A stretch of 64,000 bases of DNA from Dendrophyllia cribrosa (GCA_024195265.1 JAJLRJ010000001.1:3627062-3691061); one strand, 5' to 3'. Positions 52,487 to 61,665 are shown, numbered from the stretch's first letter. Program-made: numbers and translations. The notes: generated by a model not told the origin, from the sequence alone.

Positions 52487-52882
52487 CGTTAATTGCAGGA
52501 ATGGCTCCGAGCGACACTTAGAAAAATTTTCACCAATTATAGAATTTTTTTTCCTATCAGAAAAAGAAAAATGCAATAAATCACCTCGAATCGAACCCGG
52601 AACCTCCTGCGTGCTAACATCCCTCCTTCACCACTAGACCACTGGGTTGATCCGGCAAACCAACAAAAATTTAATTATAAAAGTTGACCCTATCCCTAAA
52701 TCTAACCTAATCGCGAATCTAGCTTAGATCTAATAATCGCTTTGCCTAGACCTAATTTTATCTGATAATAAAAGCCTACTTTCGTTCTAATCCAGGCACA
52801 AACAAAAAAAAAGAGAGAAATGAATGCTAATGAGGTCAGCGGTTTCCTTTCAAACGGCTCGGAGCCATTCCTGTATTTAACG
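52487..52882. mobile_element. 396-bp TIR element carrying a tRNA-like head
   Basis: The ends are inverted copies: CGTTAATTGCAGGAATGG at 52487 and its complement ending at 52882, with about 26 bp of arm extending to CTCCGAGC. It splits the left integrase copy; the right arm lacks it. The flanks GCTACATGA and GCTATTAGG might be a decayed 9-bp duplication. It contains a tRNA-like stretch on the minus strand. A TIR-bounded element with a pol III-type head is unusual; a SINE captured in a MITE is one reading. Confidence 0.7.
52581..52650 (-). other. Degenerate tRNA-like sequence (SINE head or tRNA pseudogene)
   Basis: On the minus strand, A-box-like TGGTCTAGTGG and B-box-like GGTTCGATTCG lie at tRNA spacing. 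The ends can form a 7-bp acceptor stem with two mismatches. The T-stem is broken and the anticodon arm does not fold cleanly, so this is not a working tRNA. The A-box resembles that of tRNA-Glu. Confidence 0.6.
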
Positions 52883-53214
52883 GCTATTAGGGAAGTGGCT
52901 CTAGCAGTAGCGATGACGAATTAGCAAGTGAAGCAAGTAAACATGACGACTTACCGCATGGGTCTGAAAGAGATATAATCGAGTATTACTTCTACAGAGG
53001 TCTTACTTACAGGCACATTACACTGATGTTGGAGAAGCAACATAATATGATCATGAATCAACGAACTCTAAAACGAAGGCTCAAAGACTATGGCCTCAAG
53101 AGACGTGAAATAATAGACGAGGAACTTAAGGAACGAGTGAGGGATCTAATTTTGCTTGAAATATGTACTGGCCCTGATAGTCTTAGTGGCTACAGGACCA
53201 TGTGCTTTTTGTGA

Positions 53215-54520
53215 CATATTTAGGGTATACAAATGCAACACTATATTTGTAAAACTGCAATTTAAAACAATTGTTTATGTGGATTTTGTATAAATTACTA
53301 AAAAATGAATCTTATGACCCCATTATGAATTTAAAAATGGTAACTTATGATAAAAACAAGGCAAGATTTACAAGTTTACTATTTTTACACATTTAGCTTA
53401 CGATGTGCGAATGAGCCAACCGCTGTTTATAATAATAATGATCAAGAAAAAGAGCAAATATAACATGGACACTGCCTTTAAACAGGAAGTGGCATTTGGC
53501 AGACCATGAATAATGGCATATAGAATATTGTGAATAGTTACTTTGGTAACCACAATAATATTGATAATGCATTATTCTGTTAATGACATGTTGATCTACA
53601 GTACCATCAGTTTCTATTCAAGGGCACATTTTGATCAAACATAATTTTGCCCAAAGTTCCTGTTTGTTTCATTCCAGTAATTTTTCCTTGATTCTATGTT
53701 GAGCAGTAAAATTGGTATTTCCTGTTATGATAATGCCATAGAGATATCATTCCATCCTGCCGGGGTTACATGTATGTATTGTTACTATAGGTATGTCAAA
53801 AATATTATTATTATTGTACTAACGGGCCACTGTACAATAATGTTACTGTCATGTTTTCTGTTTAACATCTGTCTAATCAAACCTGACATCCTTGTACCCA
53901 TTGTAAGGAGGAATAATATCCCTATGGCATTGATAGATATGCTTGTCATTCCCTTTTGTTCGCTCTTATAAAAATGTTCCATTTAAACGCGTAGTACTGT
54001 ATGGGGAAAATTGCTTTGTATGTTTACTTGTTTTAAGTCAATTCTGTGAATCTGGAAGAGTCAAGGACAGAATGCAATGCCAAAAAAGTTACCGGTAAGT
54101 TAAGTTTTTAACTGAAAGGTATATCCTGCAGAATCATATACAGTGGCAGATCAAGGGGAGAGGCCCCCTTATTTTATTTTGCAAAAAAATGAGGCCCAAA
54201 GGGCTGAAAGTTCTTTTTATTCTGAAACCATTTCACTCTACCAATTCCCTTGCTTTTTGAGTCAGTTCTGCACATGGTGCCTATCATTTGTACATGCCAA
54301 GCCCAACTTGGTTTTAATGATGCTTGTGTTGCTTACTGAAAAATGTCAGTTATATCAACCAAGTTGTCTTTTATGAACAGGTTATCATTTACTGGTTTAT
54401 ATATGATACAATCAAAATAATCATGCTTTGTAGGGGTAAAAACTGTTGTTGTTCTTGACCATGCTATCACTGATCTACTATGTCTTGATCAACATTGGCT
54501 CTGATGTAAAGTATGCCCAA
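53215..54520. other. Central unique region of the giant element, no gene recognised
   Basis: A/T-rich sequence present once, lying between the left integrase fragment and the 3' end of the complete integrase. The reading frames are short (largest about 91 codons, 53696-53971) and resemble nothing I know. A second gene of the element, if it ever had one, would have been here. Confidence 0.5.
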
Positions 54521-54522
54521 TA

Positions 54523-54704
54523 GGGCATTTGCACGATGGCGTCATTTGACTACAGCTACCAGAATTCATTTCGTTTTTCCTTTCTTATTTAAATTTTTTA
54601 ATCCCAGTGCGGTTTAAATAACAATAGCCCTAATTTACACAACAAAACAAAAACCTGAAGGATTCTGGTAGTTGTAGTCATATGACGTCATCGTGCAAAT
54701 GGCC
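54523..54704. mobile_element. 182-bp MITE with TA target duplication, copy 1
   Basis: The ends are inverted (GGGCATTTGCACGATGGCGT and its near complement) and are flanked by TA on both sides (54521-54522, 54705-54706). A copy of the same length and about 95 percent identity by eye lies at 63726-63907. TA duplication points to a Tc1/mariner-type transposase acting in trans. Confidence 0.85.
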
Positions 54705-54814
54705 TATTAATAAAAGTGTGTGGAGTGTAACATATTTTGTCCCTCCTTTCTAATAGGCATCTTTGGCAAAATAAATATTTTCGCAGGTTTCCTAGATTAC
54801 AGAACAAGATCATT

Positions 54815-56080
54815 TCAGGGTTCACCCGTTGCAAACTTGATTAGCTTCTCAAAAAGAACTCCTGCTTCAAGAATGGATGTGGGGTGGGATAGGCTATTTT
54901 TCTCCATGGCTGATGAAAATACTCTTCGAAAACTGGATTGCTTTCATCATCCCCACCGTCCAATCCTTCCAACCTGTTTTCCATTTCTATTAGCTTGTCT
55001 GGGGATAATGGAAGCAAACAGTCACTCCATCCAAAATCCTCGGGCAGGAAGTACATCATGTCAGGAACACCGGACACGGTGGCATGCTTTGACTTTCTGA
55101 TCCGGTGACTATTCCAGTAATCCTTTACCTTATCAAGATCAGCTTGGAGGGGATCAGCAAAACAAAACCAAAGAGCCTCTTTATGTAAATTGCTTGTCAG
55201 ATCAAGAATATTGGATTCGTGAAGGTCGTGAAAGAAGTCAATCCACCAACTTGAACGTTGTTTCCTGAAATGTGACTATTGACATTCAATTCGTTGGTTT
55301 CTTGTGCTTGTGACATATTTGTGAGACTTCTGTCCTGCGTATTCATCTAATCCCTCAGCCCTCAAATACCACTGTATTCCAGCAACCAGACCGTTTTCAG
55401 TGCCAGGGTCAGTATATACACGCACAGGGCATCCTCGTGCTGCTTTGACGTGCTATAATTAAGAAGTAGCTTGCTACCACCCTTGGATTTTTGTTCGATC
55501 GCTGGACCTCAAGCCAAAGAATTCTACGACTAAAACCGTCTACACAGCCATGAATTGAAAAACCAAAAGGCTTTAATTTGTCGCATCCATCCATGTGCCA
55601 ACAGAAGTTGGGTCCTGGTGACACATACATCCTGCGCTTTAGGCAACGACTCTTCCTCCCTTCTACTCCTCTAGCATCAACCTCCCTTAATAGCGATTCT
55701 ACCAAACGCCGAGGAACATTAATGTGGTGTCTAAGACGCAAGACATGCCACATGGTCCTGTAGCCACTAAGACTATCAGGGCCAGTACATATTTCAAGCA
55801 AAATTAGATCCCTCACTCGTTCCTTGAGTTCCTCGTCTATTATTTCACGTCTCTTGAGGCCATAGTCTTTGAGCCTTCGTTTTAGAGTTCGTTGATTCAT
55901 GATCATATTATGTTGCTTCTCCAACATCAGTGTAATGTGCCTGTAAGTAAGACCTCTGTAGAAGTAATACTCGATTATATCTCTTTCAGACCCATGCGGT
56001 AAGTCGTCATGTTTACTTGCTTCACTTGCTAATTCGTCATCGCTAGAGCCACTTTATAAAGCTTCCCTCTGCGACGCCAT
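54815..56080 (-). pseudogene. rve-type DDE integrase, near-complete but broken
   Basis: From ATG at 56080: a short acidic leader (SDDELASEASKHDDL), an HTH-like region (ERDIIEYYFYRGLTYRHITL to LKRRLKDYGLKRR), then the integrase core. The catalytic set is visible: first Asp in FCWHMDGCDKLKPFG (about residue 164), second in VYTDPGTENG, and Glu in NQRIE. The C-terminal tail contains GVPDMMYFLPEDFGW and DESNPVFEEYF. Lesions: TAA at codon 9 (56056-56054), a frameshift of about 4 extra bases near 55451-55460, TAG at 55278-55276 three codons after the catalytic Glu, and a frameshift near 54870-54900. The last codons are followed by TGA at 54817-54815. Such proteins belong to the integrase core (rve) family of retroviral-type DDE enzymes. 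Here it is flanked by inverted arms, so it is presumably the element's own transposase. Confidence 0.85.
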
Positions 56081-56165
56081 GTTTTTACTTCGGGTATTCG
56101 AAAAAAAGCGCGAATTAGAGCTGGAAACTAGGTTCCGGTCCTACTCGTACACATGCGCGTGCATA
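56081..56165 (-). promoter_or_regulatory. Right inner domain, putative integrase 5' region
   Basis: The mirror copy of 52371-52459. It lies between the short array and the integrase ATG. Any promoter function is inferred from position only. Confidence 0.3.
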
Positions 56166-56390
56166 GGTGTGCGGATTTTTTTTTCAGGGGAGTGTGCGGA
56201 TTTTTTTTTCAAGGGAGTGTGCGGATTTTTTTTCAAGGGAGTGTGCGGATTTTTTTTTCAAGGGAGTGTGCGGATTTTTTTTTCAGGGGAGTGTGCGGAA
56301 TTTTTTTTCAAGGGAGTGTGCGGATTTTTTTTTTCAGGGGAGTGTGCGGACTTTTTTTCAGGGCAGTGTGCGGATTTTTTTTGCTTCCAG
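56166..56390. repeat. 24-bp minisatellite, right arm, about nine units
   Basis: Units read GTGTGCGGA, a T-run, then CAGGGGA or CAAGGGA. This is the reverse complement of the left unit, except that the base before the A-run is G (CCTGAAA) rather than A (CCTAAAA). The outermost left unit at 7279-7290 also has the CCTGAAA form, so this is probably the older version. Confidence 0.95.
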
Positions 56391-56556
56391 TGCGCGGATT
56401 TTTTTTGTTTGCAGTGCGCGGGATTTATTTTGTTTGTTGTGTGGGGATTTATTTTGTTTGCAGTGTGCGAATTTATTTTGTTTGAAGTGCGGGTTTGTTT
56501 TGTTTGCAGTGTATAGGTTTTTTTGTTTGCTGGGTGCGGGGATTTCTTTTAATCGG
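56391..56556. repeat. Right spacer of degenerate 24-bp units
   Basis: Reverse-complement copy of 7093-7268, nearly identical. It carries the uninterrupted GATTAAAAG junction that shows the empty site of the TTAA element in the left arm. Confidence 0.85.
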
Positions 56557-58384
56557 AGTGTATAATTCGCTTGTTAATGCTTTTCTTTTAAAATGATTGT
56601 GAAAATTATTATTGAAAGCGGTGTCCCTTATGGGCCACCGTAGTAATTACAGCCGTGCATATGGTTCATGTTTGTCTGGTCAGCGGATACCATCCTGACA
56701 CATGTATCATGGCGAGCTACCATGGCGAAAGCGTGAAGGAAATCAGTGTTTTGATTCAAGTATTTACCCATAGTCAAGCAGATTGACGCTTCCAGGCTTC
56801 CTCAATGCACTCTCAGTGATAAGCATGGATGAAATTTAAATGAATGACGAGCGACTGAGTGTGGAAAAGGCGCAAGTACAAATGAAAGCATACACCAAGA
56901 TGGCAGTCACTGATATCAGTCTGTATCAGTTCAAGGCAGTAAGCTCTGAATTAACAATATACGCATTATGTCGTGTTTTTGATGCTTTATTGTCAGATTT
57001 ATACTTACAGATGAAGACTCTTTTGTAAACTTTCTTCTCGAGCAAAATTAGCGGTCATTGAACGAAGCAGTATTTTGCAGGATTTTGTGTGCATCGAGGA
57101 CAGTTAATGAGCACTTTGAAGGCTATTAACAATTTCAATACTGCTATATACTCATGTATACTAGTGTAATTTTGTATTCTGCTGTAGTTTGAAACTATTT
57201 TCGTGTTTCTCTGATGGAAAACAACATTGTTCGGGTCATATTTGCACGCTAAGGTTGAAGTTCCTAATTTGCATAATTTTTAAATACCATTATTTCAAAG
57301 AGTCCTCGTGGTCTTAAAGTGCCCCTGTGATCAAATTTTTGATTTTCATTTTTTTACATTTTCGTGTACAATTAGACTTTCTTACTCATCTTGCCAAATT
57401 TTAATTCATTACGAACATCAGAAGTCATTTTATTTTATCATTTATTTCCGAGAATTTACGGCCGCCATTAATCAACCTTGTTCCAAGGCTTGGTTGCGAA
57501 TGGGAGAAAGTGACGTCAGACTCAAACATACCGCACGGGTTGAAATTATAATAACAATCAGCATAGAAAATTGCACGAAAAACAAGTCCAAAGTTTTTGT
57601 TGCTTTTCGCGTGATTTTCAATACTTATTGTTATTATAATTTCAACCCGTGAGGCATGTTTGAGTCTTTGACGTCACTTTCTCCCATTCGCAACCAAGCC
57701 TTGGAACAAGGTTGATTAATGGCGGCCGTAAATTCTCGGAAATAAATGTTAAAATAAAATGACTTCTGATGTTCGTAATGGATTGAAATTTGGCAAGATG
57801 AGTAAGAAAGTCTAATAGTACACGAAAATGTAAAAAAATGAAAATCAAAAATTTGATCATAGGGGCACTTTAAAACCAACTGGCCGCACAATTTTTTTTC
57901 ATGATATTTAAGATTAAGTCTTTATTGTTCTATGGTCGCAAGGAAATTGATGTACGACGATCCACTTTTGGTTTAGAGGAATTTTTGTGAACCCATTTTT
58001 CCTGTTTTATTACAAGCTGTGAAAGTGGGTTGATAGAAGTTAATGTTTAACCACTTGGAACAACGATATGGAAACGTTTATAACGTTGTAATAATAACTG
58101 GACTTGTACCTGTCAAACAACAGTAGAATTTAGCTCTGCATCAAATTTTAAGTGTTGTGAGAAGTTGCCAAAGTTAGGAAAATGTTGCACTTTTCAGACT
58201 AAAAAAATATCATATTTGGTCCCCAGGGGAACCCCTGTAAATTGCTGAAGAAAACATTTTGAGACCAAACGAAATGTATTTTTATAGTTACTAGACAAAG
58301 TGTCATTCACTTGCAAAAATTGAAGAAAATCTGTTTCATGACCAATTTTGGTTATGAGGATCTTAGGCGGACAGCCACTTCAGT
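56557..58384. repeat. Right arm, outer domain
   Basis: Reverse-complement homologue of 3514-6293. It lacks the 1.5-kb palindrome of the left arm and has its own TTAA-flanked insertion at 57318-57869. No coding sequence recognised. Confidence 0.8.
57318..57869. mobile_element. TTAA-flanked palindromic element (piggyBac-like MITE)
   Basis: Starts AGTGCCCCTGTGATCAAA and ends in its near complement; the two halves (about 240 bp each) are almost perfect inverted copies around a short loop near 57560-57620. TTAA flanks lie at 57314-57317 and 57870-57873. The left arm of the giant element has the empty site (GGTTTTAAGACC near 4029-4040). The 552 bp carry no transposase. Confidence 0.85.
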
Positions 58385-58434
58385 ATACGACCACATCAGC
58401 TCCGCTGTAATTTTTAACGTGTTTAAATAAATGC

Positions 58435-58468
<34 letters not shown>

Positions 58469-58689
58469 TACTAGTATTCCTGCCGTTAAAGAAGAACAGA
58501 AAGAAGCTATTTTAAGGTTGCTCGAGGCGAAGAACGCCGGTCGTCGCCATTCTTCACACTGGTTTCGGGAAAAGTCTAATTTATCAGTTGTTTTCGTCTG
58601 CAAAAGAGCAACAAACTGAAAGTTATGTTGTGGTACTGGTTGCATCGCCGTTAAGAAGCATAATGATGAATGAACATAATAAACGTCCG
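58385..58689. other. Flank of the giant element with (ATT)n
   Basis: No gene recognised. It contains an (ATT)n microsatellite at 58434-58468. A minus-strand frame of 97 codons across it resembles no family I know. Confidence 0.5.
58434..58468. repeat. (ATT)n microsatellite
   Basis: About twelve uninterrupted ATT units. Confidence 0.95.
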
Positions 58690-58836
58690 CAGGGACCGCG
58701 GAGGGGGAGGGGCTGGTAGGGCCGCGGCCCCACCACTTTTTTGCGCTCTCGCCTCCACTTTTTGCGCTATTTCAATATGAAAAAAATATTTTCAATTGTC
58801 AGCCCTCCCACTTTTCACCTTGCTCCGCGGTCCCTG
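58690..58836. mobile_element. 147-bp MITE with CAGGGACCGCGGAG ends
   Basis: Inverted ends CAGGGACCGCGGAG, flanked on each side by GTCCG (58685-58689, 58837-58841). The interior is GC-rich. The CAGGG start recalls hAT ends, but only a 5-bp duplication is seen, so the superfamily is open. Confidence 0.65.
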
Positions 58837-58839
58837 GTC

Positions 58840-59101
58840 CGCCAACTTGCGTCGATCGGGTATAAACACCTTGACGGACAGTTTGGTGGAATAAATTTTC
58901 CGTTCCAATCTTACCAAAATTACCCGTACGGATGGAAAACGAATATTTGCATATCCTACAGAAATCCGACGGTCCGAATTGCTTAGGTTTTCGGCCTCTT
59001 TTGGCGGGTTTTTCGGTGTTGAAGCATTCGTCTAAGACAACATACTCCAACACGTGCCAGACACCGCACACGTTGTTTTGTATTTTGATCCTTTCAGGCA
59101 A
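58840..59101 (-). CDS. Possible first exon of a cnidarian zinc-binding repeat family protein
   Basis: The minus strand encodes MPERIKIQNNVCGVWHVLEY, then AKRGRKPKQFGPSDFCRICK, SFSIRTGNFGKIGTENLF and HQTVRQGVYT. The basic RGRKPK patch and the C-x2-C followed by GNFGK.-TENLF resemble N-terminal exons of a large, uncharacterised protein family I recall from coral genomes. A possible splice donor (CAAGGTGTTT) follows VRQG. Downstream on that strand the 147-bp MITE cuts the sequence, so the gene is probably incomplete. No function is assigned. Confidence 0.35.
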
Positions 59102-59226
59102 TTACGTGAGTAATTAAATTCTCGATTCTCATTGGTCCAATTTAATTAATATAGCCAAGGCGGAGGTGAGATGATATTAAACGATTAGGTTCTGGCATGG
59201 GGGATGGGTCTTTTCTCAAAAGAAGT

Positions 59227-59316
59227 CCACAGACTTTCCTTTTTTTCTCGCCCTCCGGGCTCGTTCTCGCGCGCCGCGCTCGCACTCGCGCTCGGCTCAA
59301 AAAGAAAAGTCTGTGG
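59227..59316. mobile_element. Short GC-rich hairpin MITE, second example
   Basis: Ends CCACAGACTTTCC and AAAGTCTGTGG are inverted copies; the middle is rich in CGCGCG and CTCGC blocks. Same design as 1829-1940, including the CAGAC terminal motif. Confidence 0.65.
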
Positions 59317-59548
59317 CCCAATTCTAGGCCTTGACTTTCGTTTTAGAAATAGCTGCATCGACCGTCACAAAAGGTTTGGTTACTAATGAATGTTAATGAT
59401 GGCATCGACCTTAAAAAACGGCATCAACCGTTTACGAAAGGGAAATCAGCATCGGCGATCCTGTCAAGGTCCTATCATGAAATTCTCAAACTACATGTTA
59501 CTTTTATAATAATGTACATGAAAAAATTACTCGATTCTGATTGGCTAA

Positions 59549-59622
59549 GAGCAGTGCAGTTCAAGTGTAACACCAGTGCAAAACGTGTAACACCGGTGCA
59601 AAAAGTGTAACACGAGTGCAAA
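59549..59622. repeat. Degenerate GTGTAACACC-GTGCAAA tandem repeat
   Basis: Three to four imperfect copies of about 20 bp containing GTGTAACACCAGTGCAAA. They are part of a larger A/T-rich insertion that ends in the inverted repeat at 59775-59890. Confidence 0.7.
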
Positions 59623-59628
59623 TTACAA

Positions 59629-59745
59629 ATCGAAAAAAAAAATTTTTTTTTCTTTTTTTTTTTGCCAAAAAGAAAGAAAAAAAATTTCCAAAAAAAAAAT
59701 TAGCAAAAAAAAAAAAATAATTTCCAAACAAAAATTGATGCAAAT
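59629..59745. repeat. Poly(A)/poly(T) low-complexity tract
   Basis: Alternating runs of A and T with few interruptions. The minus-strand frame here is purely compositional. Confidence 0.9.
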
Positions 59746-59774
59746 TTTTTCATGTATAATTATTAATAAGTAAT

Positions 59775-59890
59775 CATACGGTTTTCTCGTTCAATTTGGG
59801 ATTAATTTGTACTTGTGAGTTTTTCAAAAAGCTCAAAATTGCACGAGCCGCTTCGGCAAATTAATCCCAAATTGAACTCGAAACCGTATG
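59775..59890. repeat. Short palindrome with about 33-bp arms
   Basis: CATACGGTTTTCTCGTTCAA and the rest of the arm up to 59808 are repeated in reverse complement at 59858-59890 with very few mismatches. It lies 24 bp from the FReD stop codon and may overlap its 3' untranslated region. Confidence 0.8.
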
Positions 59891-59914
59891 ATGTCTATGA
59901 TTACCTATACTTAT

Positions 59915-60161
59915 TTACAATGTACCGTAAAAACTGGATTTCAACTTCATATCCGTGCGTTTCAGTGAATACCGAGATCCTCGAAATGTTGTCCAAATAA
60001 CACCGTCAACATAGTCAGAAGAGTACTCTCCACCATAATAGAGCCCATTCGGATTTGCAGCGTGACAATCTTTGTACCACCAACCTCCTTTGTACATTTG
60101 GGCGCAGTTTTCTCCCGAAAAAATGTCATTGTCGTTATCTTTAGTCGTAAACTGCATATTA
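59915..60161 (-). CDS. Fibrinogen-related domain gene, C-terminal exon
   Basis: The minus-strand exon after a T-rich acceptor (TTTCATTTCAG, next base 60161) encodes NMQFTTKDNDND, SGENCAQMYKGGWWYKDCHA and TFRGSRYSLKRTDMKLK and ends at TAA 59917-59915. It holds the Ca-binding DNDND motif and the conserved Cys pair with the GGWWY segment of fibrinogen C-terminal globes. It joins in phase to the exon at 61242-61665 across the 1,079-bp intron. FReD proteins (ficolin, tenascin and angiopoietin types) are usually secreted and bind sugars or acetylated ligands; which type this is cannot be told from the globe alone. Confidence 0.85.
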
Positions 60162-60462
60162 CTGAAATGAAAAAAAGAAGACATATACAATAAAAAGAAA
60201 GTTGGTTTAGGTTAACGCAAGAAAATAAGACGGCATAATGTAGGCTTATACGTGAGAATTGAGACGTTGATCCAAGGACATTGCAATTCCTTATAATGTC
60301 CCTCGCGCTTGGATCATAAGAATTATTAAAAAATGTTCTCACTAGCTTGCAATGACAACAATCATAGTCGTTGATAGTCATAAGCTCAAACTGGGGACGC
60401 CTTTTTTATGGCACTTATTATGATTGAAAATTATAAACTAAAAACCTTAGCGACACATTTAA

Positions 60463-60843
60463 AGGTACCCTGCAGTCCCTTCTGCGCATGCACCTTTTAA
60501 ATTATTGGGAGACTCACACGATGGATTGTCAGTTTATCTTCCACTTAACTGCAGAAAAAAAAAACAACAGAAAATGGATGTGACATTCGTTGAAGGAGCT
60601 GCTGGTGATCTTTCACTGCCCGATCTTTAATTGCTTCAGCACCGCTTCTGTAAACTTAACGTCAGTAGCATTATATAAGTTTACTTTCACAAGCTTTTTC
60701 CATCCATAATGGCGGACATTCAGCTTTTGATAAAACTTGAAATTTGCGTCATGCGAGTAGTCACAGAATGTAACGTTTCGTCAAAATCAAAAGAAAAAAA
60801 TGTATAAAGGCCAAGCATGCGCACTAGGGACTACATATTATCT
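60463..60843. mobile_element. TTAA-flanked MITE in the FReD intron
   Basis: TTAA at 60459-60462 and 60844-60847 flank a 381-bp segment. Its ends are imperfect inverted copies sharing AGTCCCT and TGCGCATGC at the same distance from the TTAA. No coding capacity. A third TTAA-type family in this window. Confidence 0.65.
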
Positions 60844-61241
60844 TTAAAGCAGCGTGAATGATCTATTATATTCGGGCTAATGAACGTCTTAGTTTTAGTA
60901 CTTTTCCGGTCGGAGTCATTTCCAGATGGCTTTCGTAAATGCAGCTCTCTTAAATTAGTATTTAGGACACGCTTATTTTCACAATTATGGTTATGATTGT
61001 GATTGTTATCGTTATGTCGTAAGTGGATATTAATCTTGCGTATCTTTTCTTGCTTTATCTCGGATAATGGCTGCTTCCCACACTTCTGTCCTGCATTGAT
61101 GCTTCCAGACCTCAGGTCAAAGCCCAGTGTCACCGCTTGGATATACCTGTAAGTTACGGGTTTCCCAAGGACCCTTCATCTTGAAAATTCCTGACAAAAA
61201 GCTGGAACCGAAAGTTAAGTTATATATAAAATATTAATTAC

Positions 61242-61665
61242 TTGATCGCCTGGGAACCATATATCAGTGAGTCACCAGCTGTACCATTGTATCCTCCAAT
61301 TAAAAGCCGGTATTTATCTGCCTCGTCTGCTACCTTAAAAATCATGTACTCGGCGTATCTGATATCTCCCTCAAAATCTTCCATGTCAACTCTCAGCATG
61401 ATGTCATCAGCGGCTGTCAAACGGTGAAGATTGTCGTTTCCAAGCCAGAATTCGCCGTTCAGATTTCCAAATCCTTTTTTGTATGACGCCCAATCAAGAG
61501 TAAAATTTACTGATCCATCTAAACGTCTCTGAAAAACGGTCCAACCTCCACTGTCCGTGGTCATGTCACACAGCACTTTCAATGGTTTACCGCCATCTGG
61601 ATTGATGGTGTACACGCCACTGGATGTGAAACCATCTTGAAGAAGCTGAGAGCAGCTTTTGGGTT
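61242..61665 (-). CDS. Fibrinogen-related domain gene, N-terminal exon of the globe
   Basis: The minus-strand exon begins after TTAACAG (first base 61665) in phase 1 and encodes PKSCSQLLQDGFTSSGVYTI, GGKPLKVLCDMTTDSGGWTV, FQRRLDGSVNFTLDWASYKK and GFGNLNGEFWLGNDNLH, up to DSLIYGSQAI, followed by a GTAATT donor (61241). These are the canonical landmarks of a fibrinogen C-terminal domain. With the exon at 59915-60161 it makes a full globe of about 223 residues. Any signal peptide and collagen or coiled-coil part must lie in exons beyond 61665; none is recognised up to 64000. Confidence 0.88.

Larger units (their letters stand above)
52460..53214 (+). pseudogene. Truncated integrase N-terminal copy, left arm
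   Basis: Starts MASQREA at 52460, is interrupted by the insertion at 52487-52882, then resumes with SDDELASEASKHDDL and runs through LEKQHNMIMNQRTLKRRLKD to SGYRTM at 53202. Up to 53204 it matches the right-arm gene (54815-56080) with only a 6-bp indel visible. After that, homology stops and the frame reads CFL and a stop. It holds the predicted helix-turn-helix part but none of the DDE catalytic residues. It is the inner end of the left inverted arm rather than an independent gene. Confidence 0.8.
56079..56516 (+). other. Divergent reading frame over the right array, probably not a gene
   Basis: A 145-codon frame starts at the ATG that shares the CATG tetranucleotide with the integrase start. 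It reads MFLLRVFEKKRELELETR and then runs through the 24-bp units. The left arm has the matching minus-strand start at 52461 running into its array. It has no known domain. Arm-to-arm similarity alone explains its conservation. Confidence 0.2.
3514..58384. mobile_element. Giant inverted-repeat (foldback-type) element with DDE integrase
   Basis: The sequence starting ACTTAAGTGGCTGTCCG at 3514 is repeated in reverse complement ending at 58384. Homology continues inward, interrupted only by private insertions and by unequal 24-bp arrays, to 53204 on the left and 55749 on the right. Order in each arm: outer domain, degenerate 24-bp units, 24-bp array, short inner sequence, integrase 5' part. The centre holds the rest of the integrase on the minus strand. 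Foldback, TU and Galileo elements share this plan, but those I know do not use a rve-type integrase. A clear target-site duplication is not visible at the outer ends, so a chromosomal inverted duplication of a smaller element is the alternative. Confidence 0.6.

Noticed and set aside
52581..52650. Functional tRNA gene
   Set aside because: The T-stem is broken, the acceptor stem has mismatches and no clean anticodon arm can be drawn; it also lies within a mobile element.
52460..53214. Left integrase copy as a second working gene
   Set aside because: It lacks the whole catalytic core, ends three codons after the arm boundary and is split by a 396-bp insertion.
53696..53971. 91-codon frame in the central region as a second element gene
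   Set aside because: No recognisable motif, start context or family resemblance; length is within chance for A/T-rich DNA.
59561..59743. Phe/Lys-rich frame over the A/T tract
   Set aside because: Purely compositional.
60831..61133. 100-codon minus-strand frame between the two FReD exons
   Set aside because: It lies in the intron, overlaps the MITE end, is low-complexity (HNHNHN) and matches no fibrinogen or linker exon I know.
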